Of a stretch of DNA of 64,000 nucleotides, positions 40,701-48,915 are shown piece after piece; the first letter of the stretch is position 1, and each line of letters starts with the position of its first letter. The notes below the pieces were generated by a model. The model was not told the origin of the DNA, ran no database searches, and was given only the letters and a program-made list of their open reading frames with translations. Origin of the DNA: an uncultured Clostridia bacterium (GTDB taxonomy: Bacteria; Bacillota; Clostridia; Oscillospirales; Ruminococcaceae); assembly GCA_947627205.1 (NCBI GenBank), contig CANQVE010000002.1, forward strand, positions 1-64,000. Reading direction: 5' to 3'. A program made the position numbers and the translations under genes.

Positions 40701-41246
40701 ATGAAAGCAACGGGTATTGTCCGCAGGATAGATGACCTCGGACGTGTTGTTATACCAAAAGAGATCCGCAGGACAATGCGGATACGCGAGGGCGATCCGC
40801 TCGAAATATATACCAGCCCCGACGGAGAAGTTATCTTTAAGAAATATTCGCCTGTCGGGGAGATAAGTTCAACGGCTTCGCAGTATGCCGACGTTCTGTC
40901 TAAAGTCGGCGGTTGTCCCGCAGTTATCTGTGACCGCGACCACGTTATCGCCGTGTCGGGAATGAGCAAAAAAGAAATAATCGAGAGAAGAGTTTCGGGT
41001 TCGCTCGAAGACCTTATTGAACAGCGCAAAACTTACGTTTTGAAAAACGACAGCGACAAGAAGTTAAATCCTATTGAGGGAGTAGACAGATATGCGCTGG
41101 TATGCTCGCCGATACTTTCTTCGGGAGATGTAAACGGAGCTGTTATAATGTTAAGCTCCGACAATAACACAAACACAGCTACTGCAGAACAATCGGCTCT
41201 TGTTCAGGCGGCGGCAATGTATTTCGGAAAACAGATGGAAGAATAA
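40701..41246 (+). CDS. spoVT: stage V sporulation protein T (AbrB-type regulator)
   Basis: A 181-residue regulator with the exact SpoVT plan. The AbrB swapped-hairpin DNA-binding domain is in residues 1-52 (MKATGIVRRIDDLGRVVIPK, EIRRTMRIREGDPLEIY). A GAF-like domain follows from about 57 to the end (YADVLSKVGGCPAVICDRDHVIAVSG in part, YALVCSPILSSGDVNGAVIM). SpoVT tunes SigG-dependent genes in the forespore during late sporulation. GGAGG lies nine bases before the ATG. Its presence supports a sporulating host. Confidence 0.93.
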   Translation: MKATGIVRRIDDLGRVVIPKEIRRTMRIREGDPLEIYTSPDGEVIFKKYSPVGEISSTASQYADVLSKVGGCPAVICDRDHVIAVSGMSKKEIIERRVSGSLEDLIEQRKTYVLKNDSDKKLNPIEGVDRYALVCSPILSSGDVNGAVIMLSSDNNTNTATAEQSALVQAAAMYFGKQMEE

Positions 41247-41255
41247 TATTTTTTA

Positions 41256-41365
41256 AAAAATCCCCGATTTTTGGATCATACCTTAGTATCTATCTCTTAA
41301 ACTTAACTGCTGAAGCAGCCTTGCGACTAGGTCTTGTGCCTGCCGCAAGGCTGCTTATACTATGG
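41256..41365 (+). ncRNA. terminator-like hairpin and candidate structured RNA after spoVT
   Basis: AAAAATC-CCC-GATTTTT (41256-41272) is a weak terminator-like hairpin after spoVT. Beyond it lies a larger fold: CCTTAGTAT (41281-41289) pairs with ATACTATGG (41357-41365) with one mismatch. It encloses AGCAGCCTTGCG (41314-41325) paired perfectly with CGCAAGGCTGCT (41344-41355) around an 18-base loop. A CTGC-TGAA-GCAG alternative overlaps the left arm. There is no U run behind it. It could be a small RNA or leader element of the next gene; I cannot match it to a known family. Confidence 0.4.
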
Positions 41366-41417
41366 ATAGAAATTTGCCTGAAGCCTTTATAAATAACGCT
41401 TTTTTTGTTTTAAATAC

Positions 41418-41446
41418 TTGACATATCGGATAAAATGTGCTAAAAT
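41418..41446 (+). promoter_or_regulatory. promoter of the GHL10/amidase operon
   Basis: TTGACA (41418-41423), 17 bases, TAAAAT (41441-41446), about 48 bases before the start codon. TCGGATA (41426-41432) and TATCCGA (41456-41462) form an inverted repeat across the -10 region that could be an operator. Confidence 0.75.
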
Positions 41447-41493
41447 TATTATATATATCCGAAAAAGATAATTTTAAATAATTGAGGAAATCT

Positions 41494-43179
41494 ATGAAAA
41501 ATAAATTATTGGCTGTTCTGCTTGCAGTTGCTTTGGGGACGTGCGGCTGTGCTGAAATGACGGACGAAAACAGTAAGACCGTGAACATTGTTGATCTCGG
41601 CGGTGCTAAGAGTTCTTCAAGTTCTGCCGTTTTTAGTTCATCGTCATTTTTCTCAACAGAATTCAGCTCGACGGATATTCCACAGTCATCTTCAGATGTT
41701 CTGGATCCGTTAAGTCCGGTTTTGCTGAGTTCAAGTTCATCAAGTTCTGATGTTTCTAATTCAAGCTCATCAAGTTCTCATTCATCCGGTTTGAGCTTTT
41801 CAAGTTCTGAATCATCTAGTTCAAGTTCTTCAAGCTCAATATCATCTAGTTCAAGTTCTTCAAGCTCAATATCATCTAGTTCAAGCTCTTCTAGTTTCAA
41901 ATCATCAAGTTCAAGTTCTTCAAGTTCAAAATCATCAAGTTTAAGCTCTTCAAGTTCAAAATCATCTAGTTCAAGCTCTTCTAGTTTCAAATCATCAAGT
42001 TCAAGTTCTTCAAGCTCAAATCCTTCTAGTTCTTCTTCAGTTGTTAAACCTCCTGCTGTACCGAGCAATGATTATAAAGCTTTGAATTACAACGAAATAA
42101 GAGGAGTATGGATATCATACCTTGATCTTTATTCTATATACAGTTCTTCGGAAAGTACATTCAGACAATCGCTCGGAAGTATTTTTGACAACTGTGTTGA
42201 TCTGGGAATAAATACCGTTTATTTTCACGCACGCTCCCACGGCGACGCATTTTACAGTTCTTCGCTTTATCCGAGAACAAAATATGTCGGAGGAAGCTAC
42301 GATCCGCTTCAGATCGCTGTTGAAGAAGCTCACAAACGAAAGTTGTCCGTACATGCTTGGATAAATCCTTTGAGAGCCTGTGCAAATAATACAAAAGATA
42401 TTCAAAGAGAAAAAGGCTACAAGATAGGAGAATGGATAGGTACAGGAACGCGCGCCGTACTTGTAAACGGGTTTTATTATTTAAATCCTGCTTATGATGA
42501 CGTTATAAAGCTCATTGCAGACGGCGTGACAGAGATCGTTTCAAACTATGACGTAGACGGAATACATATAGACGATTATTTCTATCCGACCACTGATAAG
42601 TCATTTGACGAACAGGCGTTCAAAGAGAGCGGATATAAGTCTCTTTCTGATTTCAGATTTGCAAATTGCGATAAGCTCGTTTCGTCAATTTATAAGGCAA
42701 TAAAGAATGTAAACAAGTCTATGCTTTTCAGCGTCAGCCCCCAGGGCAACGTAAACAACAATTATGTATACATGTACGCAGATGTAAAAAAATGGTGTTC
42801 TGAAAAAGGTTATCTCGATATTATAATGCCTCAGGTCTATTTCGGATTTAATAATAAGTCGCAGCCGTTTGAAAAGTGCTGTGCGGAATGGGACGCTATA
42901 GCTCGAAAGGGGAATGTAAAGCTCGTTATCGGCGTTGCGGCTTCAAATATTGGAGAAGAAGGGAGCATATACGCAGGAACAGAAGGAAAGTACGAATGGA
43001 TAAACGATAAAAAGATACTTGCCAGACAGTTCTTGTCCGCAAGAAAGCTCGAATGTTATTCGGGCGTCTGCCTTTATTCGTATAACAGTTTGTTCAAACC
43101 GTCGGGAACTGTAAAAGACCAGGTTGAAGAGGAAAAGGAAGCACTTAAAAATGCGTTTAAAAATGGGGAATTAACATGA
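41494..43179 (+). CDS. GHL10 (DUF187)-type lipoprotein with serine-rich linker
   Basis: A 561-residue exported protein. MKNKLLAVLLAVALGTCGC is a lipoprotein signal with lipobox Cys at about 19. Residues 35-190 are almost pure serine with a few K, S, F and L, a flexible stalk. From about 195 comes a glycoside hydrolase-like GHL10 domain: NEIRGVWISYLDLYSIY, INTVYFHARSHGDAFY, SVHAWINPLRA, VDGIHIDDYFYP. In Escherichia coli the GHL10 enzyme DigH (YddW) cuts peptidoglycan strands lacking stem peptides. The amidase-bearing gene next to it would create such strands. ATG chosen after TGAGGAAA; a TTG 12 bases upstream is inside that ribosome binding site. Confidence 0.85.
   Translation: MKNKLLAVLLAVALGTCGCAEMTDENSKTVNIVDLGGAKSSSSSAVFSSSSFFSTEFSSTDIPQSSSDVLDPLSPVLLSSSSSSSDVSNSSSSSSHSSGLSFSSSESSSSSSSSSISSSSSSSSSISSSSSSSSFKSSSSSSSSSKSSSLSSSSSKSSSSSSSSFKSSSSSSSSSNPSSSSSVVKPPAVPSNDYKALNYNEIRGVWISYLDLYSIYSSSESTFRQSLGSIFDNCVDLGINTVYFHARSHGDAFYSSSLYPRTKYVGGSYDPLQIAVEEAHKRKLSVHAWINPLRACANNTKDIQREKGYKIGEWIGTGTRAVLVNGFYYLNPAYDDVIKLIADGVTEIVSNYDVDGIHIDDYFYPTTDKSFDEQAFKESGYKSLSDFRFANCDKLVSSIYKAIKNVNKSMLFSVSPQGNVNNNYVYMYADVKKWCSEKGYLDIIMPQVYFGFNNKSQPFEKCCAEWDAIARKGNVKLVIGVAASNIGEEGSIYAGTEGKYEWINDKKILARQFLSARKLECYSGVCLYSYNSLFKPSGTVKDQVEEEKEALKNAFKNGELT
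41725..42036 (+). repeat. serine-codon repeat tract
   Basis: About 300 bases are built from variants of TCATCTAGTTCAAG / TTCTTCAAGCTC units of roughly 30 and 60 bases, all coding for serine with occasional K, F, I and L. Exact sub-copies occur, for example two adjacent TCAAGTTCTTCAAGCTCAAT units. The tract should be prone to length change by slippage. The opposite strand is open through it but encodes only a low-complexity E/L/D repeat. Confidence 0.75.
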
Positions 43180-46100
43180 AAAAGATATTTACGGGGATCT
43201 TATCGGCTATAGTTGCGGCGAGCATATTCGTCGGAACTGCGTTCGGTGAAACAGGGGGAATTCCGGAGATATCGGAAGAATCTTCGGAAAATTCGGAACA
43301 GGCGGTATTGCCCGAAAGTTCTGAAAGCAAGGTATATCTTCAGGACGATTTGAGAGCTGTTTTCATTTCTCCCGAAACAGATTTTACGGAGGAGAATATT
43401 TCGGAGGTATGCTCACAGATACTTGATTACAGCATGAACGGCGTCATTATTTCTTCTGCTTCGGAGGAAAAGGATTTTTACGATCTTGAGCTTGATAAAA
43501 AAGGAATTATTGATAAAGCCATAGAAGAAGCTCATAACGCGGGGCTTTCGGTTTATGTTACAATAGACGTTAATTCGCTGTTAAAACAGGTTATCGAGCA
43601 GGGCGGCGGTCTTAAAGAGGGATTTTCCGCCGCGGCGCATAAATTTGTTATGAAATATGCCTGCGAGGGGATCATACTCGTTGATTATTATACCAAAAGC
43701 TCTGCTGATACTTATTCGGAATATCTGAAGTCGGGTTCTGGCATAGGATACGAAAAGTGGCTTTATGAGATAAACGAATATATGATAAGAACTGTCTGCG
43801 AGGCTATCCACAAGACAAATAACGCTGTCGGCGCGGGAATTATGATAGAAGATATGTGGGCAAATGCCAGCCAGAACGAAGAGGGCTCCGCCACAAACGA
43901 TACCGCGACTGCATATTACGACGGCAACAGCGACACGAAAAAGTACATAGAAAGCGGACTTGCCGATTTTGTAATGGTAAAGGCATACGGGACAACGGAA
44001 AATGCTTCTCTCAAATTTGAAAAAGTAGTTTCGTGGTGGTATGATGTTGCAGAAAATTCGGGCGTTAAGATGTATGTCTATCACCTGAACGACAGAATAG
44101 GAACACGTTCGGGCTGGAATGAGGACCAGCTCCTGCGCCAGCTCTCCGTTATAGATGAAAAATTCGAGAATATCGGCGGAAGCGCATTTAATTCTTTTTC
44201 AGCACTTAAGAAAAACAGACTGAACAGCACGACTACTCTTATAAAATATTTCAACAATCAGATAAATACACAAACGCTTTTTGAAGATCTTGAAATGGTC
44301 ACTCCTAAACAGCTGAATTATGTAACTTACAATATGTCCGAAAAGTTTATGGGTACATTTGACGAGAACTTCGACGTTTATTTTGACGGTGAAAAGCTAA
44401 AACTGAATGAGGCAGGAAATTTCTACTTCCAAAAAGAGCTGGCTGTCGGAAAAAATCAGTTTACTTTTGAACATAAGGGAAGAAAAATAGTCTACAATAT
44501 CGAGCGCAGAGTCGATGTGCTTAAATCCATTGAAAACACGGGAAATGTTGTTGTAGAAGAGGGAACACAAATAGCTCTCGTTGCTGTGGCATACAGCGGG
44601 GCAAGCGTTTCGGCTACGATAAACGGACAAGTTGTTTCACTCAAGGAAAAGTCGTCTTCCGAGCAGATAGACGCAAACGGAACATACTCTCAGTTTGTAG
44701 GATATTATACTGTCGGAAATGGTATTATCGGAAAGGAACAAAACCTCGGAAAGATCAGCTTCTACGCTTCATATAAAGGTTATGACGAATATATGACAGG
44801 CGGAAGTATTACTATAGAGGCACTTCCCGAACCGCCGCAGGATGAAGACATAAAAGCCGAGATAATTCCCGATCAGTCAACCGCAGGAACAGGCGAAGTA
44901 GTTGGAACGATAGATCCCATTGTAAAGAGCGATACTACCGTTCAGTTTGTAAAGGTCATAAACGACGGCTGTGAAATTTTTGACGCAAAGACAACGGGAA
45001 GAATACCCTCTCCGCTGATTTTCCGCCAGCCCGAGGGAACACTCGACTATTTCAAGTCAAAAACCGACGGTTATGTTATAACAGATTCCGGGCGCCGTTA
45101 TGCCGAGAGCAATGTCCAAGTATTTGAGGGAACGGGTATAGGCTATAATTCGCTTGTTGTTAAATCTATAGGAAACAGCGGTGGAAGAAGCTATATTTCA
45201 ATAGCACTCGATTACAGGACGAGCTTTAATTTAGTCACATCTCAGAAGTTAGTGAATTCTGTCGAAGGTCCTTACGGAGTTACAAAGTTTAATGCGCAGT
45301 ATATTTATATCACATTCGACAATGTTACTTCCGTCACAGCCCTGCCCGATTTCAGCGAATGTACTTTGTTCAGCGCAGGCGAATGGGAAGTTATAAAAGA
45401 AAACGATATTCCCAAGTTCAGACTGAAGCTGACATTAAGGCAAGCGGGCATCTATAGCGGCGCTGTCGTTAAATATGACGAGAACGGTCTGCTTAATATA
45501 AGTTTTCCTGTTCCTACTCCGTCGCTTGCGGGTAAAACCATTGTAATTGATCCCGGACACGGCTATACAAACCCCGGTGTTTGGGATCCCGGAGCTATCG
45601 GCGGTGTTACGGAACAGTCTATAAATCTTGCAGTCTCCAAAAAGCTCGAAGAAAAACTCACTGCTCTCGGAGCAAAGGTCGTTCGCCTTAACACCGAAAG
45701 CACTGTTTATCCGACGCCTCAGCGTCCGTATGAGGCGAGAAAGATAAACGCCGACATGTTTATAGCATTGCACTGTAACTCAAACACCAGCACTTCTCCG
45801 CACGGTTCCGAAGCATATTACTTTACTCCTTGGTCACAGCCTCTGGCGGAAAGCATAACCGATAATCTTGCGGAATTTTTTGACGGTTATTATTCTGACG
45901 GAACAAAGAGCAACCGCGGCGAAAAGTATGATTACTTCCTCGTAACGCTTTTGCCTAACTTCCCGTCGGTGCTTGTTGAAATGGGATTTGTTTCAAATGA
46001 GCGCGAGTGCCTTGTAATGGCGAACAGTGAAAATCAAAACAAAATGGCTGACGCAATAGCACAGGGAATTGTAGATTATTACGCACGCAGTAACCTTTAA
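43176..46100 (+). CDS. exported cell-wall protein: GHL10-like domain plus N-acetylmuramoyl-L-alanine amidase
   Basis: A 974-residue secreted protein. Residues 1-24 are a signal peptide (KKIFTGILSAIVAASIFVG). About 50-400 is a divergent GHL10/TIM-barrel-like domain (LRAVFISPETDF, NGVIISSASEEKDFY, AGIMIEDMWANA). Residues 400-780 are beta-rich linker domains. About 788-974 is an Amidase_3 domain with zinc ligands in IDPGHGY, GVTEQSIN and IALHCNSN and the catalytic Glu in LVEMGFVSN. The amidase removes stem peptides from muramic acid. It overlaps the GHL10 lipoprotein gene by four bases. Together they could strip peptides and then cut the bared glycan. Confidence 0.9.
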   Translation: MKKIFTGILSAIVAASIFVGTAFGETGGIPEISEESSENSEQAVLPESSESKVYLQDDLRAVFISPETDFTEENISEVCSQILDYSMNGVIISSASEEKDFYDLELDKKGIIDKAIEEAHNAGLSVYVTIDVNSLLKQVIEQGGGLKEGFSAAAHKFVMKYACEGIILVDYYTKSSADTYSEYLKSGSGIGYEKWLYEINEYMIRTVCEAIHKTNNAVGAGIMIEDMWANASQNEEGSATNDTATAYYDGNSDTKKYIESGLADFVMVKAYGTTENASLKFEKVVSWWYDVAENSGVKMYVYHLNDRIGTRSGWNEDQLLRQLSVIDEKFENIGGSAFNSFSALKKNRLNSTTTLIKYFNNQINTQTLFEDLEMVTPKQLNYVTYNMSEKFMGTFDENFDVYFDGEKLKLNEAGNFYFQKELAVGKNQFTFEHKGRKIVYNIERRVDVLKSIENTGNVVVEEGTQIALVAVAYSGASVSATINGQVVSLKEKSSSEQIDANGTYSQFVGYYTVGNGIIGKEQNLGKISFYASYKGYDEYMTGGSITIEALPEPPQDEDIKAEIIPDQSTAGTGEVVGTIDPIVKSDTTVQFVKVINDGCEIFDAKTTGRIPSPLIFRQPEGTLDYFKSKTDGYVITDSGRRYAESNVQVFEGTGIGYNSLVVKSIGNSGGRSYISIALDYRTSFNLVTSQKLVNSVEGPYGVTKFNAQYIYITFDNVTSVTALPDFSECTLFSAGEWEVIKENDIPKFRLKLTLRQAGIYSGAVVKYDENGLLNISFPVPTPSLAGKTIVIDPGHGYTNPGVWDPGAIGGVTEQSINLAVSKKLEEKLTALGAKVVRLNTESTVYPTPQRPYEARKINADMFIALHCNSNTSTSPHGSEAYYFTPWSQPLAESITDNLAEFFDGYYSDGTKSNRGEKYDYFLVTLLPNFPSVLVEMGFVSNERECLVMANSENQNKMADAIAQGIVDYYARSNL

Positions 46101-46106
46101 TAAAAT

Positions 46107-46134
46107 TATCTCCCGAATTTAACTTCGGGAGATA
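46107..46134 (+). terminator. hairpin after the amidase gene
   Basis: TATCTCCCGAA (46107-46117) pairs perfectly with TTCGGGAGATA (46124-46134) over six bases. The tail TAATTCTATG is only moderately U-rich. A relative with the same CTCCC...ACTTCGGGAGATAT sequence ends the following two-gene unit at 47600. Confidence 0.75.
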
Positions 46135-46171
46135 TAATTCTATGTGATAATTATAAAACGAGGTGAACGGT

Positions 46172-46624
46172 ATGGAATTGGCTAATATTATTGTTGCAAT
46201 TGTCGCGGCAATATTGTCTTTGGTTTCAATTATCTTTTCAGCTTATACATACTTTAAAGCATTGGTACACGACCGCAGACAGGCAACATTAGAAGCATAC
46301 AATCAGCTTCAGGACAGCGTTTTCGACAATCTTAACCAAATAAGTATAAACGAGCTAAAAGAGATATTAAAAGATCCAAAATCCACACGATATAAAGAAA
46401 TAAGCGGATATGTCGCGCGGATAGAAAATTTCTGCGTCGGCGTAAATACCGAGATCTACGACAAACAAATTGTTTATGCTCTTGCGCACGGCTATCTTGA
46501 TTACGGTATTATGAAAACACGGCTTGATCTTATTCTTGACACTAAAAAGGAATTGGCTAAAAAAGAGTATTATGAAAATATAAGATCCGTAATAAAATGG
46601 ATGAGGGAGAAAAATCATGAGTGA
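46172..46624 (+). CDS. DUF4760-like membrane-anchored protein
   Basis: A 150-residue protein with one N-terminal span (NIIVAIVAAILSLVSIIFSA) and a cytoplasmic helical part. That part has HDRRQATLEAYNQLQDSVF, then ISGYVARIENFCVGVNTEIYD, which fits the DUF4760 pattern of a gallery of membrane-tethered proteins of unknown role. AGGTG is six bases before the ATG. The gene overlaps the following 327-residue protein by eight bases, so the pair is translated together. Function is unknown. Confidence 0.65.
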   Translation: MELANIIVAIVAAILSLVSIIFSAYTYFKALVHDRRQATLEAYNQLQDSVFDNLNQISINELKEILKDPKSTRYKEISGYVARIENFCVGVNTEIYDKQIVYALAHGYLDYGIMKTRLDLILDTKKELAKKEYYENIRSVIKWMREKNHE

Positions 46625-47600
46625 ACATTTCGAGCTGAACAAGGATCTAAAGGAAAATGTCATTGCTATAGAAAAAGTTGAAAAATTGCTGACTGACAAT
46701 CGTATAAAAATGCTTAACAATATTGTGGAAAAAGACAAGGAGGCTTGGTGTAAAGAGCTTTCATATCACAAGTCGGAAGATAAAAATGTAGGAAATATCA
46801 GAAACTTTTTAAGATACAAGATACTTGTACATTTAGGCGCTGATATTGATTGTGATAAAGATCCCGAAATTTTTAAGATGTATAAAAAATTGTTTGGCGG
46901 AGAATTTGAAAAAGACAGATATTTTAAAATATGGGGCATGACGCTGGAAAGCGACACTATGACGTCGTTTATAACGCTTTTCAATATATACCTCAGAATG
47001 AAATTTAACAGCAATCTTCTTGGACAATATCAAGAATATTTCGGAAAAGAAGTGAAAAGCGAGCTTGCAAGAGAACTCTGGTCTTATTTCAATATAAGTA
47101 AATGGTATGAGGAATGGGACGAAAACGACAAAGCCGTTATAAAAGCATTTAACGAATTTGCCAAAAATACCCATACTCTCGCAAACATGGCTCTTATTTC
47201 AAAAGGACTGAATAAGGAAAGGTCAGCACACGGAAAATATGATTTCTGGGATCTGACGCTTATGAAGATCAGAGAGTTTTATTTAGAGCAGGATATCCAC
47301 TCAGACAAAGCCAAAGCAAAATTACTTGAATTGTCTCATAATGAAGATGAAATTATAGACGATTGTATAGAGTGGTTGGAACATTTCGGCAATGGAGAGC
47401 AGGGGTGGGAACATTTTGTTGAACAAAACTGCTTCAAATGTTATCTTGAAAATAATGAAGTAAAGCCGTTCTTTAATGGGCGTAATTGGAAAAATCCTCA
47501 AATAACTAAAGAGAATCTTACTGCAAAAGCCATAAATAAAATTGTACAGTCAATAGAAGAACGCGGGAAAGAGCTTGAACCTAAATTAAATAATAAATAA
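46617..47600 (+). CDS. unknown soluble protein paired with the DUF4760-like gene (DUF6994-like)
   Basis: A 327-residue, acidic, soluble protein that I can only place tentatively. NIRNFLRYKILVHLGADIDCD, then MTSFITLFNIYLRMKFN, FNEFAKNTHTLANMALISKG and YDFWDLTLMKIREFYLEQD recall the DUF6994 group of uncharacterised proteins, which share the T-x-x-N and D-(Y/F)-W-D-L-T-L motifs. The C-terminus after CFKCYLENNEV is poorly defined. The eight-base overlap with the membrane gene implies a common complex or process. The pair sits as a cassette between two similar hairpins. Confidence 0.6.
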   Translation: MSEHFELNKDLKENVIAIEKVEKLLTDNRIKMLNNIVEKDKEAWCKELSYHKSEDKNVGNIRNFLRYKILVHLGADIDCDKDPEIFKMYKKLFGGEFEKDRYFKIWGMTLESDTMTSFITLFNIYLRMKFNSNLLGQYQEYFGKEVKSELARELWSYFNISKWYEEWDENDKAVIKAFNEFAKNTHTLANMALISKGLNKERSAHGKYDFWDLTLMKIREFYLEQDIHSDKAKAKLLELSHNEDEIIDDCIEWLEHFGNGEQGWEHFVEQNCFKCYLENNEVKPFFNGRNWKNPQITKENLTAKAINKIVQSIEERGKELEPKLNNK

Positions 47601-47630
47601 TCTCCCAAAGGCGACTTCGGGAGATATTTT
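47600..47630 (+). terminator. hairpin ending the two-gene cassette
   Basis: ATCTCCC (47600-47606) pairs with GGGAGAT (47619-47625), followed by ATTTTATAT. The right arm and flank, ACTTCGGGAGATAT, are the same as in the hairpin at 46107. Confidence 0.75.
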
Positions 47631-47645
47631 ATATAAGACAATTTT

Positions 47646-48779
47646 TTAAAGATACCGCTGAATTTCGGTCTTGATACCGTTCTTTATGTAAATTCTCGGA
47701 ACGCGCGTTCCTATCGCGCATAAAAGCTCATAGTTTATCGTTCCTATTTGCTCGGCAGCTTGAGTTACCGAATTTCCACCGTCAAGCTCGTTTGAGTAAA
47801 CAGTTACCTCGTCGCCTAAATTAACGGGAATATCCGTAACGTCCACAAGCGTCTGATCCATACATATTCTTCCGCAAACGGGCGCGGGCTGTCCATTTAT
47901 CGTTACATTCCATTTTCCCGAAAGACGTCTGTTGAAACCGTCGGCATATCCGCAGGGGATAAGCGCAAGTTTTGTATCACGCTTCGCGGTAAAAGTTCTT
48001 CCGTAGCTTACGGTTTTGCCTGCGGGAATTGTTTTAAGCTGGCAAACAACGCTTTTCAGTGAGAAAACAGGCTTTATTCCGTCGGGAACAGGGAAACGCG
48101 CGTCGGGCTTCTGCCCGTACATTATGATGCCTGCGCGGACATAGTCGCCCGAAAAATCCTTGTGGTAAATTATTCCTCCGCTGTTCTGCGAGTGGAATTT
48201 TAATCCGCGTTTTTTACACATATTGAGAATTTTTTCCTGCTGATAGTTTGTAAATTCTATATCGTTATCAATAAGACTGTCCGAAACCGCAAAATGAGTA
48301 TAACACGCACGGCTGTCAAGTCCGCCAAGCGAAAGTATCTCATCGAGCTGTTCTTCGCTGTCTATTCCCACACGGCTCATTCCCGTGTCTATCTTTATAT
48401 TTACGGGAACTTTCTTTCCGTATTTGTCGGCTTCGTCAGACAGCTTTTTAGCATATTCGGTATCTCCGACCGTAAACACAAAGTTTTTTCCGATATTTTC
48501 CAAAACAAGCGGAATATCGCAATATCCGAAGATAAGTATCTCACCTTTAATGTTTGCGTCATAGAGCCTTTGAGCTTCCCATAAATTGGAAACGCAGAAA
48601 TTTTCTATACCGCAGCTGTTCAGCGCCTCTGCGCACTGTATGTCGCCGTGTCCGTATGCGTTTGCTTTTACAACGGCAATTATTTTTTTGTTCGGGACAA
48701 TATTCCTTAAAACCGCAATATTGCCGCATAAATTGTCAAGATTTATTTCAGCCCATGTCCTTTGATAAAAATTATTCAT
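47646..48779 (-). CDS. alr: alanine racemase
   Basis: A 377-residue fold-type III PLP enzyme that makes D-alanine for peptidoglycan. RTWAEINLDNL leads to IIAVVKANAYGHG with the PLP lysine near residue 37, and IKIDTGMSRVG and GRICMDQTLVDVTDI are further family motifs. The usual catalytic tyrosine lies in SYGRTF. GAGGTG lies eight bases before the ATG used here; an upstream in-frame ATG 15 bases earlier overlaps that site. It stands alone with its own consensus promoter. Confidence 0.96.
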   Translation of the reverse strand: MNNFYQRTWAEINLDNLCGNIAVLRNIVPNKKIIAVVKANAYGHGDIQCAEALNSCGIENFCVSNLWEAQRLYDANIKGEILIFGYCDIPLVLENIGKNFVFTVGDTEYAKKLSDEADKYGKKVPVNIKIDTGMSRVGIDSEEQLDEILSLGGLDSRACYTHFAVSDSLIDNDIEFTNYQQEKILNMCKKRGLKFHSQNSGGIIYHKDFSGDYVRAGIIMYGQKPDARFPVPDGIKPVFSLKSVVCQLKTIPAGKTVSYGRTFTAKRDTKLALIPCGYADGFNRRLSGKWNVTINGQPAPVCGRICMDQTLVDVTDIPVNLGDEVTVYSNELDGGNSVTQAAEQIGTINYELLCAIGTRVPRIYIKNGIKTEIQRYL

Positions 48780-48854
48780 CAATATGCACCTCACCGCTTG
48801 AAATTTTCAGAATAATGTGTTATACTATAGAAAGGTATTATAAGCACAACATTT

Positions 48855-48883
48855 ATTATATTACAACTTTTGTAAATTGTCAA
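48855..48883 (-). promoter_or_regulatory. consensus promoter of alr
   Basis: On the minus strand TTGACA (48883-48878), 17 bases, TATAAT (48860-48855), about 75 bases upstream of the start codon. It is a perfect SigA promoter in the divergent space between alr and the LCP-like gene. Confidence 0.85.
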
Positions 48884-48915
48884 TAGTATTATTGTTTATA
48901 AAAGAAAGGATCGTT

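Noticed and set aside
41778..42068. Acidic E/L/D-repeat protein on the minus strand
   Set aside because: It is the exact antisense of the serine-codon tract, without ribosome binding site or independent support.
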